DNA of 64,000 nucleotides from Sphingobacterium sp. UT-1RO-CII-1. GTDB taxonomy: Bacteria; Bacteroidota; Bacteroidia; Sphingobacteriales; Sphingobacteriaceae. The stretch lies in assembly GCF_026711005.1 (NCBI RefSeq), contig NZ_JAPPVJ010000003.1, positions 186,001 through 250,000 on the forward strand, read 5' to 3'. Numbering within the stretch: position 1 is the stretch's first letter; each line of letters opens with the position of its first letter. The position numbers and the translations under genes were made by a program. The notes beneath the pieces were generated by a model, which was given only the letters and a program-made list of their open reading frames with translations, searched no databases and was not told the origin of the DNA. This document shows positions 8,182-16,767 of the stretch, piece after piece.

Positions 8182-9117
8182 TTATGCTTCTGTAAAGTAA
8201 GGCTTAACCTGTTCTTCTGTTAAGCTAAGTTTCTTGCATACGTCAACTATCGAATAACCTAATTCTTTAAGTAACTCGATTTTGCCTTCAATTTTACCCT
8301 TCTCAATACCGGTCCTTATGCCAGTCTTAATTCCTTTTTCTCTTTCCTGTTTTTTGATTGTTTCTATTACACCCATTTCGATTGTGCCTCCTGTCACTTG
8401 ATAAATGTATTGATCAAAATTACTATTTAAATCCTTATCTCGTATAAAAAGAAAGTTTTTTAAAAACACTAAAAAGCTCATTATAAGATCTTTACTATAT
8501 TTATTGATCTCGATTAGCGCACGCGCTATCGTACTGCGTTGCTCCGACAGTTCCTCTTCAGGAATCTTATTTTCTTGCAAAGCTTTCTGGCAAAAAAATA
8601 CAATATAGGCAAAAATATTGTCCATGCCAAGTAGTTCGTCTTCGTGATGATCAAAGATCTGGTAGCTTAGATAATGGAAATAAACACGCGTACGATATCC
8701 CTCATAGCTATATTGGTCGGGGCGCGATTGTTTGCACTCGCCTGTAAATACAGCGATAGTCTCCACAGGGACCCCGTACCGATCGAAAAGCCGATAGTAG
8801 TACTGAAAAACTCGCTGAGCGAAGTTGCCATTATTACTCCCCTCGATTTCCGTGTGTAACAATATCCATTTCTCGGTACCGTCTTTCAGAAACACCTTAA
8901 CTAAAAGATCGGCTATACGCTTACCCTTCTTGCGGCCACGCTCGGGTGTAATCTCCAGCAGTTCTTTATCCATAAAGGTTAGTCCACGATCCAGATCAAA
9001 GATATCATCTGCACCTTCATACATAAATCGTAGAAAATCTGGAAAGTTCTCTTCAAAAATAGCCTTAAGAAGCTCATCACTCTTCTTAGGAGGCTTTAAT
9101 CGCACATTCACACTCAT
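8182..9117 (-). CDS. Rpn family PD-(D/E)XK nuclease-like protein
   Basis: This intact 311-residue paralogue of the neighbouring broken gene belongs to the Rpn recombination-promoting nuclease/putative transposase family. The nuclease core has Asp in KRIADLLVKVFLKDG, Glu in LLHTEIEG and the helix AQRVFQYYYRLFDRYGVP. The tail has a short Gly-Ile repeat (GIKTGIRTGIEKGKIEGKIE) and the C-terminal helical domain (ELGYSIVDVCKKLSLTEEQVKPYF). Members of the family cut DNA and promote RecA-independent recombination in E. coli; the role here is unknown. Its 5' region duplicates that of the other Rpn gene although the coding sequences have diverged widely. Confidence 0.88.
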   Translation of the reverse strand: MSVNVRLKPPKKSDELLKAIFEENFPDFLRFMYEGADDIFDLDRGLTFMDKELLEITPERGRKKGKRIADLLVKVFLKDGTEKWILLHTEIEGSNNGNFAQRVFQYYYRLFDRYGVPVETIAVFTGECKQSRPDQYSYEGYRTRVYFHYLSYQIFDHHEDELLGMDNIFAYIVFFCQKALQENKIPEEELSEQRSTIARALIEINKYSKDLIMSFLVFLKNFLFIRDKDLNSNFDQYIYQVTGGTIEMGVIETIKKQEREKGIKTGIRTGIEKGKIEGKIELLKELGYSIVDVCKKLSLTEEQVKPYFTEA

Positions 9118-9367
9118 AACTGTTTATCAAATGGTTACTAAGTAAAGATAGTAAACAAACAGCTAAAAAGCTAATTATTTTAGCTTTTATTTTTAAACCA
9201 CTACTTATTCTAGTGGAAATGGACGAGGGAGAAAGAAACCAAAAGAAGCTAAAAAGTAAGAGGGAATAGGAGCGATAGCAATGACAAACGCTATATCGAC
9301 AGATCTAGTATTTTCTGCAGAAAGTAAGAAAGAAAAAAGCACCTAGGATTAAGTCCTAAGTGCTTTT
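9115..9367. repeat. Duplicated Rpn 5' region, copy 2
   Basis: Counterpart of 7895-8149. The promoter box is TATCTTTA here (one mismatch to TANNTTTG), while both inverted repeats are kept, including CCACTA/TAGTGG around a 7-nt loop. Confidence 0.85.
9335..9367 (-). terminator. Terminator of the pilus operon
   Basis: The long stem AAAAGCACCTAGGA/TCCTAAGTGCTTTT (one mismatch and one wobble) lies 60 bp after the stop of the last pilus-operon gene and carries an A/T tract on both sides, so it may act in either direction. Confidence 0.8.
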
Positions 9368-9426
9368 CAATCTTATCGAATAGCTTAACTGTTGGGTAAT
9401 ATCTACCTCTATAGCTATCGTTAAAG

Positions 9427-11142
9427 CTACCTGTACTTTATGATACGGAAGCCATTATATGTGGTAATATTGCCAGCACTTGTAGGAGCGTGTTGATCCC
9501 TGACAGCAGAACGAGTTAACGAACTAGTGCTCTTAAATGAGCCGCCTCTAAGCGTATGCCCAGCATTTTCTTCTACCGGATCGACAATCGCTGTTTGGGG
9601 CGTATTGCTTTGTGATGGATAGTTTCCATTAGGCAGACAATACTCTGCTACGTTTCCGTGCATATCATACAGACCCCAAGGATTAGCAGCTAACAGCCCT
9701 ACCTTTTTGCTATACGAACCTGTTAAACCATACCAGACATAAGAATTAAGGTCGTTTGGATCCTTACCAAAAGACCAGACGGTCGTTGTACCAGCTCGAC
9801 AGGCATACTCCCACTGCGCCTCGGTGGGGAGCTCTCCCCCGGCCCAATGGGCATAAGCCTTTGCTGCCTTAAAATTTATGATGGTGACAGGCATGTCTAT
9901 ATGCTCATTCTTGACTTGCCATTTTCCATCCGTGTAGTTGAAAAAGGGATAGCCACCATTTCCAACAGGTTGTAAAAGAGTTATGCGCTCCCCACTGAAA
10001 GGTAAATAAACAAACTTATAAGCATCAGGCTGAGCCGAAACTGCATTTAAAAACTGTGCATACTCCTCTACTGTAACTGCATATTTACTCATATAAAAAC
10101 CTTTAGTAAGCCGCACCCAGTGCTGTGGTTTTTCATTTTTTAGCGCATTTACATCACTTTCAGGGCTCCCCATTTGAAAGATGCCGGGCTCGACCCAGAC
10201 TGCCTGCCACAAACCATCAAGAGCCGGCTGTGTGATATGGTGCGCAGTGCCGGTAGTTAGTGTAAGCTTCGTATCCTGGGCACGCACAAAGGTTTGGTTC
10301 CCTTGGCTAAAAACAAGCCTATTCGATTTTGCCGAAAGATCTTGCGCAGGAAGCAGCGCACGATAAGTAAATGTTGTATTGTAGTTGGCATCGCCGGCTT
10401 GCTCGACCCTGTACATTTTTATATTGGACAGGTAGGACTCTGTACCGGTAGCAGCCTGATCATTCAGACTATAGCTTGCACGACTCTTGATACCGGCTAA
10501 ACTAACAACCATGTCTTTATCTGGGTTTTGTGACTTCCCTGCGTTAGCACCAACATTCACTTGGACCATGCTCATCAGGTGGCTAAAATTTAACGGAACG
10601 GTGCTACCTTTAGCTACAGCCAAACTTTTAGCAACCATCAGATCGCTCTTCTGGAAGTTGGCCCAGGTGCTTTGATCGCTCTGTACTTCAAACTTGGAAT
10701 TGCCGCCCGCTGCAGCACTGCTGTAAGGATAATAGGCATAAAAATCATATAGCCCACCTTCTGCCGGCCAATTAACATTGCCAGACCAGCCCTGCCCATC
10801 GAAGATGATCTGTACATTACGATAAGTAGCGTTACTGCTGGATAAGGCTTCTCCGGCAGGGACGATAAATAAACCAACAGTATCCCCCGCACTAAAGCTA
10901 CTCGTAAAATCGCTCGCTAAAACAGGTGGCACTATAGCTACTGCCCCATCCTTTAGCCCCTTGCCGCTACTTGTAGCCAGTTTTTGAGTTGAAGATAAAC
11001 GTTTCTCCTGATTGATGGCTATTTTGAAGCTGATATTCCCCTGCGTTTTTTCAACCACTTCTATATCTTTTGTACAGGAAAAAAGAGATAAAAGCATAAA
11101 CATAATGCTAAGAGTGCGTATTAAATTTTTAAAAATATTCAT
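9427..11142 (-). CDS. Fimbrillin-FGE-like fusion lipoprotein (distal)
   Basis: This 571-residue protein has a lipoprotein signal (cysteine 23, LFSC), a fimbrillin-type region at about 25-305 (GDTVGLFIVP, GGLYDFYAYYPYSS, LNFSHLMSMVQV), and a formylglycine-generating-enzyme-like domain at 311-570 (PGIFQMGSPESD, KPQHWVRL, LPTEAQWEYACRAGTTT, WGLYDMHGNVAEYC, LRGGSF, GFRIIKY). In true FGEs two active-site cysteines sit in the segment after RGGS; here it reads RGGSFKSTSSLTRSAV, so enzymatic activity is unlikely. This fold class is related to C-type-lectin-like domains, so I infer a ligand-binding pilus tip or accessory subunit. It is the last gene of a five-gene operon and paralogous to the gene 32 bp upstream. 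Confidence 0.82.
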   Translation of the reverse strand: MNIFKNLIRTLSIMFMLLSLFSCTKDIEVVEKTQGNISFKIAINQEKRLSSTQKLATSSGKGLKDGAVAIVPPVLASDFTSSFSAGDTVGLFIVPAGEALSSSNATYRNVQIIFDGQGWSGNVNWPAEGGLYDFYAYYPYSSAAAGGNSKFEVQSDQSTWANFQKSDLMVAKSLAVAKGSTVPLNFSHLMSMVQVNVGANAGKSQNPDKDMVVSLAGIKSRASYSLNDQAATGTESYLSNIKMYRVEQAGDANYNTTFTYRALLPAQDLSAKSNRLVFSQGNQTFVRAQDTKLTLTTGTAHHITQPALDGLWQAVWVEPGIFQMGSPESDVNALKNEKPQHWVRLTKGFYMSKYAVTVEEYAQFLNAVSAQPDAYKFVYLPFSGERITLLQPVGNGGYPFFNYTDGKWQVKNEHIDMPVTIINFKAAKAYAHWAGGELPTEAQWEYACRAGTTTVWSFGKDPNDLNSYVWYGLTGSYSKKVGLLAANPWGLYDMHGNVAEYCLPNGNYPSQSNTPQTAIVDPVEENAGHTLRGGSFKSTSSLTRSAVRDQHAPTSAGNITTYNGFRIIKYR

Positions 11143-11174
11143 TTTCGTATTACTGATTTAAGCTCTTATTATGC

Positions 11175-12848
11175 TTAGTTAATTACTATTCGAAAGCCAT
11201 ATTGATCGGTAACACCTGTCGAACTTACACTATCAGAGCCAACACGAGCAGCAGATGGATGTGCGGAATTAGGTGCAGAGGGACCACTGCGCCGCACACT
11301 TTCTGTTGTTTCCCCATCGCCTGGCCCAATACCAACAATTGGCGAAGTCTCTGATGTAGATTCAGTAGGATAATCTCCGGCCGAAAAACAATATTCAGTC
11401 ACCATCGCATGCATATCGTGAAGCCCCCAGGCGTTAGGTAACTTAGTGCCCACATCGTTGTTGTAACCTGTAGTCACAACATACTTATCCATTTCGCTAA
11501 GATCATCGCCAAAAGACCAACGTGTAGTGGTACCTGCACGACAGGCGTACTCCCACTGTCTTTCGGTAGGCAAAGTACCACCTGCCCACTTAGCGTAGGC
11601 TAACGCTCCAAAAAAAGTAATCGCCCTCATAGGATAATTCTCTGTACTATCAGGCGGCGCCCACCTTCCATCCTGAAGATCGAACAATTTATGATATCCA
11701 TTAGCCACAGCCTGCACTTTCTTTCCATCCAATACCACCATGATATATGATTTCAAAAAACCACCAAGAGAAGTCTCTGTATCATTAAGAAAATCAGCAT
11801 ATTGTTGCTGAGTGATTAGGTTTTTACTCATCAGGAAGCTTTTGTCGATACGTACCCAGTGCTGGGGCCTTTCTTTGGCTTTACCCCATATATCACCTTC
11901 AGGACTCCCCATTTGAAAGGTGCCCGGAGGAATCTGCACAAACTCAATATCACTAGGCTTGGTTCCTGTCGCAACACCTCCATCACCCCATGTCTTGATG
12001 GCCAAACGTTCTACCTTAATTTTTTTAGGTTGAAACGTAATCGCATATTGGTACTCCTGCCCAGGCTGGAAAGTATCGGTGTTTGACAGATTGTAACTCC
12101 AGGTTAGCCCGCCAAGCTTAAACTCCAATATACGCCCAGCCATAGCATCCGGCTGGGAAGGTAACAGAATAGCCTCACGTGCATGGCCTACAAATAGATC
12201 CTTAACCACAGTATGCGCAGAAAAAGAACCAGTAAGCAGGTCGAAGTCGGACCGGGTGTGAAACCCTTTAAGGTTGACCTGGACTTGCGCCAGTTCTTGT
12301 GCAGAAATGCCTTGCCCGGCTTGCAATAAAAATTTTATTTTCGAAAGCTTATGCTTAAAAGTAAGATTGACTGCACCACTGGTTTTATTGACTGCAGCGT
12401 TATTATTGCTGTATAAAAAATCGATTTTAGAAAGGTCGCTCTGATCGCTGATATCAAGGGGCAGTATATGACCTGCTAGCCCACTCTTGTAGGGCGCATA
12501 AGCAAGCAGACTGACATCGCCCGACGGCGGGTAATAAATAGGGTTAGCTACCGGATTGATACCAGTAGCGGTATATGTATACTCGTGGTTGCTCTCGAGT
12601 ATATTGTTGGCATTAGGCACCCCACTGATGGTCATAAATAGTCCGAAGGAGCGCGAGGCGCCCGAGGACTGCCCTACATTTGCCTGTAAGCCGCCTTTGC
12701 CCACAGAGCTCAATGAAAGCTTAGTGCCGGACGCTAGACGCTGATAATCGTCTTCTTGCTTACAGCCCCAAATAAGCAAGAGCAACAAAGCAAACAAGCT
12801 ATAAAGAATAGGCCTGTTTAAAAAGTCGGTGCTAGATGGATATTTCAT
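11175..12848 (-). CDS. Fimbrillin-FGE-like fusion lipoprotein (proximal)
   Basis: The 557-residue product repeats the architecture of its neighbour: lipoprotein signal with cysteine 29 (IWGC), fimbrillin-like region at about 35-295 (YYPPSGDVSLLAYAPY, LTFKHKLSKIKFLL, QPGQEYQYAITFQPKKI), then an FGE-like domain at 301-557 (PPGTFQMGSPEGD, RPQHWVRI, LPTERQWEYACRAGTTTRWSFG, AWGLHDMHAMVTEYC, YGFRIVIN). The RGGSW motif and both catalytic cysteine positions are lost; the variable end reads SVRRSGPSAPNSAHPSAARVG. The two fusions share the conserved core of the domain but differ strongly in the C-terminal loops, as expected for binding surfaces with different ligands. It follows the fimbrillin gene by 42 bp. 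Confidence 0.82.
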   Translation of the reverse strand: MKYPSSTDFLNRPILYSLFALLLLLIWGCKQEDDYQRLASGTKLSLSSVGKGGLQANVGQSSGASRSFGLFMTISGVPNANNILESNHEYTYTATGINPVANPIYYPPSGDVSLLAYAPYKSGLAGHILPLDISDQSDLSKIDFLYSNNNAAVNKTSGAVNLTFKHKLSKIKFLLQAGQGISAQELAQVQVNLKGFHTRSDFDLLTGSFSAHTVVKDLFVGHAREAILLPSQPDAMAGRILEFKLGGLTWSYNLSNTDTFQPGQEYQYAITFQPKKIKVERLAIKTWGDGGVATGTKPSDIEFVQIPPGTFQMGSPEGDIWGKAKERPQHWVRIDKSFLMSKNLITQQQYADFLNDTETSLGGFLKSYIMVVLDGKKVQAVANGYHKLFDLQDGRWAPPDSTENYPMRAITFFGALAYAKWAGGTLPTERQWEYACRAGTTTRWSFGDDLSEMDKYVVTTGYNNDVGTKLPNAWGLHDMHAMVTEYCFSAGDYPTESTSETSPIVGIGPGDGETTESVRRSGPSAPNSAHPSAARVGSDSVSSTGVTDQYGFRIVIN

Positions 12849-12890
12849 AGGTATTTAATTTCGCTGTTTACTATTTTTTTAAGCTTTGCT

Positions 12891-13826
12891 TTAATTAGCG
12901 ATACCGGTTCTACTGACGGTCGTCCAATCTTGAATGGTAATCTTATCTAAGGTAACCTCTGTTTTGTTGATGGTAATGCTGTAGTTATACTGTTTGCCCG
13001 CCTCAAAACTTTCGTTAGCTCCGCTTTTCCAAACGTAGGTGTCTGTACCAATAGTAAAATTGAAACTAACAGCACCAGCACTGGTAAAGTCGGCTGGTAG
13101 TATAATAGCCTCGTATTTACGGCCCTCTTGCTGAACAAAAGGAACGATAACCGCTGGAGCAGAAGATTGCCCAAGCTGGCCAGTGGTTAGATCAAGATTA
13201 TTTTTAGTGTACATCCCCGCTATTTGTACGGCCATTTTTTTCCAAGAGAGATCTTCAGAATCTAGGCCTTCCCCAGCAACTGTACCGATAACGAGCTTTG
13301 CTAATTTATGATCGAATACTAAAGGAACATCAAGCCCCGTAGTTTTGCTAAAGCCAGCATTAGAGTTATTGGACTTTGCCCAAAGCACATCGATAGCGGC
13401 AAGGTTGTGTTGCTTGGAAACGTCAATTGGAAATGCAGATTCTAAGCTGGCATCATTTGTATAAGGATAATAAGCCAGAAAATCGACTTTGGTGTCCGAA
13501 ACAGGATAATATATTTCATGGCCAGCGACAGGGCTAAAAGCGGTGCCATCATAGCTATATTGCCTATTCTCGTGCTGTTCGGTAATATTTGTCGTATTAT
13601 GATCGACCATAAAGATACCTATGTCATCTAGATTAGACCATGTTGTAGACAAACCTCCACCGGTGTTGGTAGTGGCTTGTAAATTGGCGATTTTCCCCTT
13701 AAATTTAAGCGTCAGATCTTCCTCTGTAGTACTGTCCTTTGCACAGGAGCAGGCCAAAAGACAAAGTGCGGCTAAGGAACCTAACCATCTTCTATTCATA
13801 ATTGCTGTTTGTTTCATCTTTTTCAC
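12891..13826 (-). CDS. Fimbrillin family lipoprotein
   Basis: A 311-residue fimbrillin (type V pilin family) with a lipoprotein signal (LLACSC, cysteine about 26). Typical fimbrillin blocks are present: DDIGIFMVDH, the turn before YYPVSDTKVDFLAYYPYT, LVFDHKLAKLVIGT, and FEAGKQYNYSITINKTEVTLDKITIQDWT at the end. Such proteins are exported as lipoproteins and assembled by strand exchange after proteolytic removal of the N-terminus. It is the only pilin in the operon without an extra domain, so it is the best candidate for the structural or anchor-proximal subunit. An internal ATG at residue 10 is an alternative start. Confidence 0.85.
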   Translation of the reverse strand: MKKMKQTAIMNRRWLGSLAALCLLACSCAKDSTTEEDLTLKFKGKIANLQATTNTGGGLSTTWSNLDDIGIFMVDHNTTNITEQHENRQYSYDGTAFSPVAGHEIYYPVSDTKVDFLAYYPYTNDASLESAFPIDVSKQHNLAAIDVLWAKSNNSNAGFSKTTGLDVPLVFDHKLAKLVIGTVAGEGLDSEDLSWKKMAVQIAGMYTKNNLDLTTGQLGQSSAPAVIVPFVQQEGRKYEAIILPADFTSAGAVSFNFTIGTDTYVWKSGANESFEAGKQYNYSITINKTEVTLDKITIQDWTTVSRTGIAN

Positions 13827-13917
13827 GATTTTTTATAACTAAATAGTTTGTTTTTCTGTTGATCGACAGGTCGCTTCAAGCTTTGTCATAACACACTCCC
13901 CGAGAGGATTTTTCTTT

Positions 13918-14754
13918 TTACTGCGCTGTCCCGCTTTCATTTACCTCCACCCAATCATTAATGATTGCCGTAAAGCCTGCCTCAGTGGGTGTTTCTATAG
14001 CTGCTTTCAAGCGTAAAGGCAAATGTTTATTACTGTTAAAATCTTTTAACTCGGCACTTAGATCAGCCCTTACACTTAGCGGCAGGGGGGTGCCTTTTTT
14101 GAAACTGATATCCCCTTGAATAAGCTGGGAAGCCCCCACGACTCCTAATAAGCGTATACTTGCCATCCAGGTGCCATTGGGTTGCTTAATAAAGCTTAAA
14201 GGAACTTCTGTGCTGCTTGCTAACGGCTTATTATGTTTCAAATCCCACCCCGTAGTAAGACCTGTAAGCGCTACCTGAATTTTTTCGATCTGCGACGCAC
14301 TGCTGCCCATAGGTTCTAAAACCAGGTCTAGCTGCCGAACCTGCTGCTGCATTTGAGCGGTTATAAATTGTACGGCATCATTTTCATAAGTGATGGAATC
14401 GAAACGAGAGAAAAACCAATCCAAATGGAGGGGGAATTTGCCCTGATCAAGCACAGCTGTAACTACCCCTTGCTTGACTTGAAGAAAGGGACTGGAGCTA
14501 TGCACCAATATATCATATTGGCCCGGCAAAAGTGCAGGCAAACGGGTGGTATCGTTTTGAAACGTCAAGGTCTGCCCTGCTATATGTAAGACACGCTCGT
14601 TGGGAATAGGAACATTTTCGCCCCGAGAAGACCAGTCGGTTATTAAACTGATATCTGCTTTGTCGACCAACTCAATACGCGAACAACCAACGAATGTTAG
14701 GCTTAATAACATCAGGATTAAAGCATCATATTTTTTCATTTTTTTGAATAGCAT
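13918..14754 (-). CDS. FimB/Mfa2-like pilus anchor lipoprotein
   Basis: This 278-residue lipoprotein (cysteine 24, FVGCSR) has two beta-rich halves: about 27-150 (ADISLITDW, LPGQYDILVHSS) and 150-270 (VALTGLTTGWDL, WMASIRLLGVVG, FTAIINDWVEV). This matches the layout of FimB/Mfa2-type proteins, which anchor type V pili to the outer membrane and limit their length. It lies 8 bp after the DUF3575 gene and 91 bp before the fimbrillin, the position expected of an anchor gene. The family call rests on architecture and context rather than on a strong motif. The start could be the ATG five codons downstream. Confidence 0.65.
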   Translation of the reverse strand: MLFKKMKKYDALILMLLSLTFVGCSRIELVDKADISLITDWSSRGENVPIPNERVLHIAGQTLTFQNDTTRLPALLPGQYDILVHSSSPFLQVKQGVVTAVLDQGKFPLHLDWFFSRFDSITYENDAVQFITAQMQQQVRQLDLVLEPMGSSASQIEKIQVALTGLTTGWDLKHNKPLASSTEVPLSFIKQPNGTWMASIRLLGVVGASQLIQGDISFKKGTPLPLSVRADLSAELKDFNSNKHLPLRLKAAIETPTEAGFTAIINDWVEVNESGTAQ

Positions 14755-14762
14755 CTTAATCG

Positions 14763-15344
14763 TTAGTTTATTTTTCTAGAAAACCTTATCGAAAGGGCGG
14801 TAGGCCCCCAATAGTTAGCATTTTCTTTGCTGTATATGCGGTAAAAATCACCGTTTTCCTGCTGGTAAGACTCGCGCTTGGAGATTTTCAGGTAGCCTAG
14901 CGTAAGGCCAATATCTATTAAAAGATTTTTACCTGCAAAGTATTGCTTGCCTATAGCCAAGCCACCACCTACATAGCGTCCTTGCTCCCTAGACATATTA
15001 TATTCGCCCATGCTATATTGCAAACCGATGTATGTACTATATTGATGGTTAATATATGTTCTTATCTGTGGAGAGATATTCCAAAAATTGTGGTAGTTGG
15101 CCATCCCTTTACGTTTAAAATTCCAGTGGGAATAGGCCCCGTCAACGATAAACTCGAAGCGATCCGTGCTTTTGTAAGACAGCCCTAAGCTGGGAACTGC
15201 CAGCAACCAGGTAGGCAGATTGCTGCGGACTGAAAGACTACCAGGCGAGAAATGATCAGGCTCGGCCGGCACACTTTCTTGAGCATATCCCTTTATAGAA
15301 AAGAATAGTAATAGAAAAAAAATATATGATTTAAACATCCGCAA
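14763..15344 (-). CDS. DUF3575 outer-membrane protein of pilus operon
   Basis: A 193-residue protein with a cleavable signal (FFSIKGYAQES) and a mature part of alternating beta-strands ending in an aromatic/charged strand (ALSIRFSRKIN). The segments LSVRSNLPTWLLAVPSLGLSY, YSHWNF, YWNISPQIRTYI-like NFWNISPQIRTYI, YIGLQYSMGEYN and GGGLAIGKQY fit DUF3575, a small beta-barrel-like family often first in Bacteroidota fimbrillin operons. It opens the operon behind a clear -7 box. Its role in pilus assembly is unknown. Confidence 0.8.
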   Translation of the reverse strand: MRMFKSYIFFLLLFFSIKGYAQESVPAEPDHFSPGSLSVRSNLPTWLLAVPSLGLSYKSTDRFEFIVDGAYSHWNFKRKGMANYHNFWNISPQIRTYINHQYSTYIGLQYSMGEYNMSREQGRYVGGGLAIGKQYFAGKNLLIDIGLTLGYLKISKRESYQQENGDFYRIYSKENANYWGPTALSIRFSRKIN

Positions 15345-15373
15345 TACTTGTTTTAAAATAATAACATAGGAAA

Positions 15374-15381
15374 CAAACCTA
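15374..15381 (-). promoter_or_regulatory. -7 box of pilus operon
   Basis: TAGGTTTG on the minus strand matches TANNTTTG. It lies 29 bp before the start codon of the DUF3575 gene. No convincing TTTG was found at -33. Confidence 0.6.
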
Positions 15382-15801
15382 ATTGATTTTAATAGCGGAA
15401 ACGAATTTTGGGGGTGGACAAGGGGGGGACATTCTTAAAAAAAGTGTTTAGACAAACTCAAACGCCGTAAAATGATAGCGTTTGTAACGATGCTAAAATA
15501 GCTTTGACAGTAGTTTTTCACAATATTTGAAACTTACCCCCTATTAAAAAAATAAACCGGTCGCTCGAAGGGTTATATAATCATACCTATAATTTGTACT
15601 ATATTCTGCTAACGGGAATACAGCTTAGAACAATATCGCCCAAGCAAGACGATAGAAACTTTAGACCCTTCCAGAAAGCTATCTAAGGGTGCAATCATTT
15701 AAAGTATCAGGTTGAAATGCTTCCACGGACGCAGTGCGGACAGGGGTGGAATTAATTATTTATGCTTTATTGATACTATATAAATAAGTGTTTTGGACAG
15801 A
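15382..15801. other. Intergenic stretch, no gene seen
   Basis: About 420 bp between the pilus operon promoter and a hypothetical gene on the same strand. It contains a G-rich run (15409-15428) and a plus-strand TAGCTTTG (15499-15506) with TTTG 14 bp upstream, too close for a standard promoter and not followed by a plus-strand gene. Nothing else stands out. Confidence 0.5.
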
Positions 15802-16179
15802 TTACTCCAGGTAAAGTCTTGACCTGACCATAAACTCATTCTTCTTAAAAAAGGTTTCCATCCTTAACTTTGAATCGCTTAATTGATATTTATAGGAGAC
15901 GGTCTGTTGATTGATTTTTAAGTGTATAGAATCCTTAGATATGGTATATGTCCCATTGGCTTCACGTGATTTAAAAGAGCCGTCCGCTAAGAACTCGACT
16001 GTTTCGTTTTTAACAGAGTCCAACCTATTCTTAGCCCCATCATATGCAGTATAATCTGGATTAAAATATGTTATCTCCTCGGCAACGAGTCGCCACTTTT
16101 TATAGATGGGATTGTGTTGCGTATTAAATGACAAAAAAGCCATGCTTAATACTATAATCATAAAGCCGAGTAGTCTCAT
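15802..16179 (-). CDS. Lipocalin-like secreted hypothetical
   Basis: The product (125 residues from the ATG at 16179) starts with a membrane-export segment (MRLLGFMIIVLSMAFLSF) followed by a compact beta-rich domain: IYKKWRLVAEEITY, ETVEFLADGSFKSREANGTYTISKDSIHLKI, TVSYKYQLSDSKLRME. The pattern of W-x-L at the start and F-x-x-D-G-x-F plus G-x-Y resembles the lipocalin-like domains common in this phylum. A longer start at 16218 would add 13 polar residues before the signal. No partner gene is evident. Confidence 0.6.
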   Translation of the reverse strand: MRLLGFMIIVLSMAFLSFNTQHNPIYKKWRLVAEEITYFNPDYTAYDGAKNRLDSVKNETVEFLADGSFKSREANGTYTISKDSIHLKINQQTVSYKYQLSDSKLRMETFFKKNEFMVRSRLYLE

Positions 16180-16281
16180 AATAACAAATTTAATATTTTT
16201 TATTGTTGGTAATAACAAATATTAAATTTATCACTCCATTTTCTCTGGCTGGATCAGGTTGAGGATATAATGAAAACTATT

Positions 16282-16563
16282 TTATTCCCTTATGTTATGC
16301 CTCTTATTATAATACCTAGTTTCTCGGGCAACAAAAGCGTCTTCACGTACCTTGTTTCGATAAGCAATATCATTGATCCATCGGGCCAAAGTACGATCCA
16401 TTTTGCTGAGATGATATTTGAGACATAACGGGCATAGATAAGCAGAAAATTTAAAACCACTTGCCCTTACTTCTTTTTCAGCATTGATTTCTTCAGCTCG
16501 TTTCCTCGCAATTTTTCGGTTCTCAAAAGCTACTTTCACACATTTTGTACTTCTTTCATTCAT
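16282..16563 (-). CDS. Small protein with CxxC-H zinc-finger-like motif
   Basis: A basic protein of about 93 residues from the ATG at 16563 (MNERSTKCVK). The central part has YLCPLCLKYHLSK, a CxxC followed by His five residues later, like the short zinc ribbons with C-x-C/C..WHLS found in small phage and bacterial proteins. Both flanks are rich in Arg and Lys (NRKIARKRAEEI, KVREDAFVARETRYYNKRH), which would suit nucleic-acid binding. The upstream extension to 16635 lacks conservation signs. The function is unknown. Confidence 0.5.
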   Translation of the reverse strand: MNERSTKCVKVAFENRKIARKRAEEINAEKEVRASGFKFSAYLCPLCLKYHLSKMDRTLARWINDIAYRNKVREDAFVARETRYYNKRHNIRE

Positions 16564-16767
16564 AATCGCAGCACTATTAAACACACTAGCTAAATTTGAT
16601 GAATACAACCCTAATATATCAATAAAAAACTGCAATTCAGCTATTTAATAAATTAAAAAACAGTGTTCGATCGTTTTAAAAGCTAAAAAAGTGTATTAAA
16701 AACTTTTGAAAGAACAGCCAAACAAAACATATCGTATAAATTAAAGACCAATACGTATATTAGTAAT

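Noticed and set aside
9427..12848. Diversity-generating retroelement target (C-type-lectin-like domains with variable ends)
   Set aside because: No reverse transcriptase, no template repeat and no AAC/AAT-rich codon run in the C-terminal segments; the two ends are not near-repeats of each other.
15481..15506. Plus-strand promoter TTTG...TAGCTTTG
   Set aside because: Spacing of 14 bp is short for the consensus and no plus-strand gene follows for over 1.2 kb.
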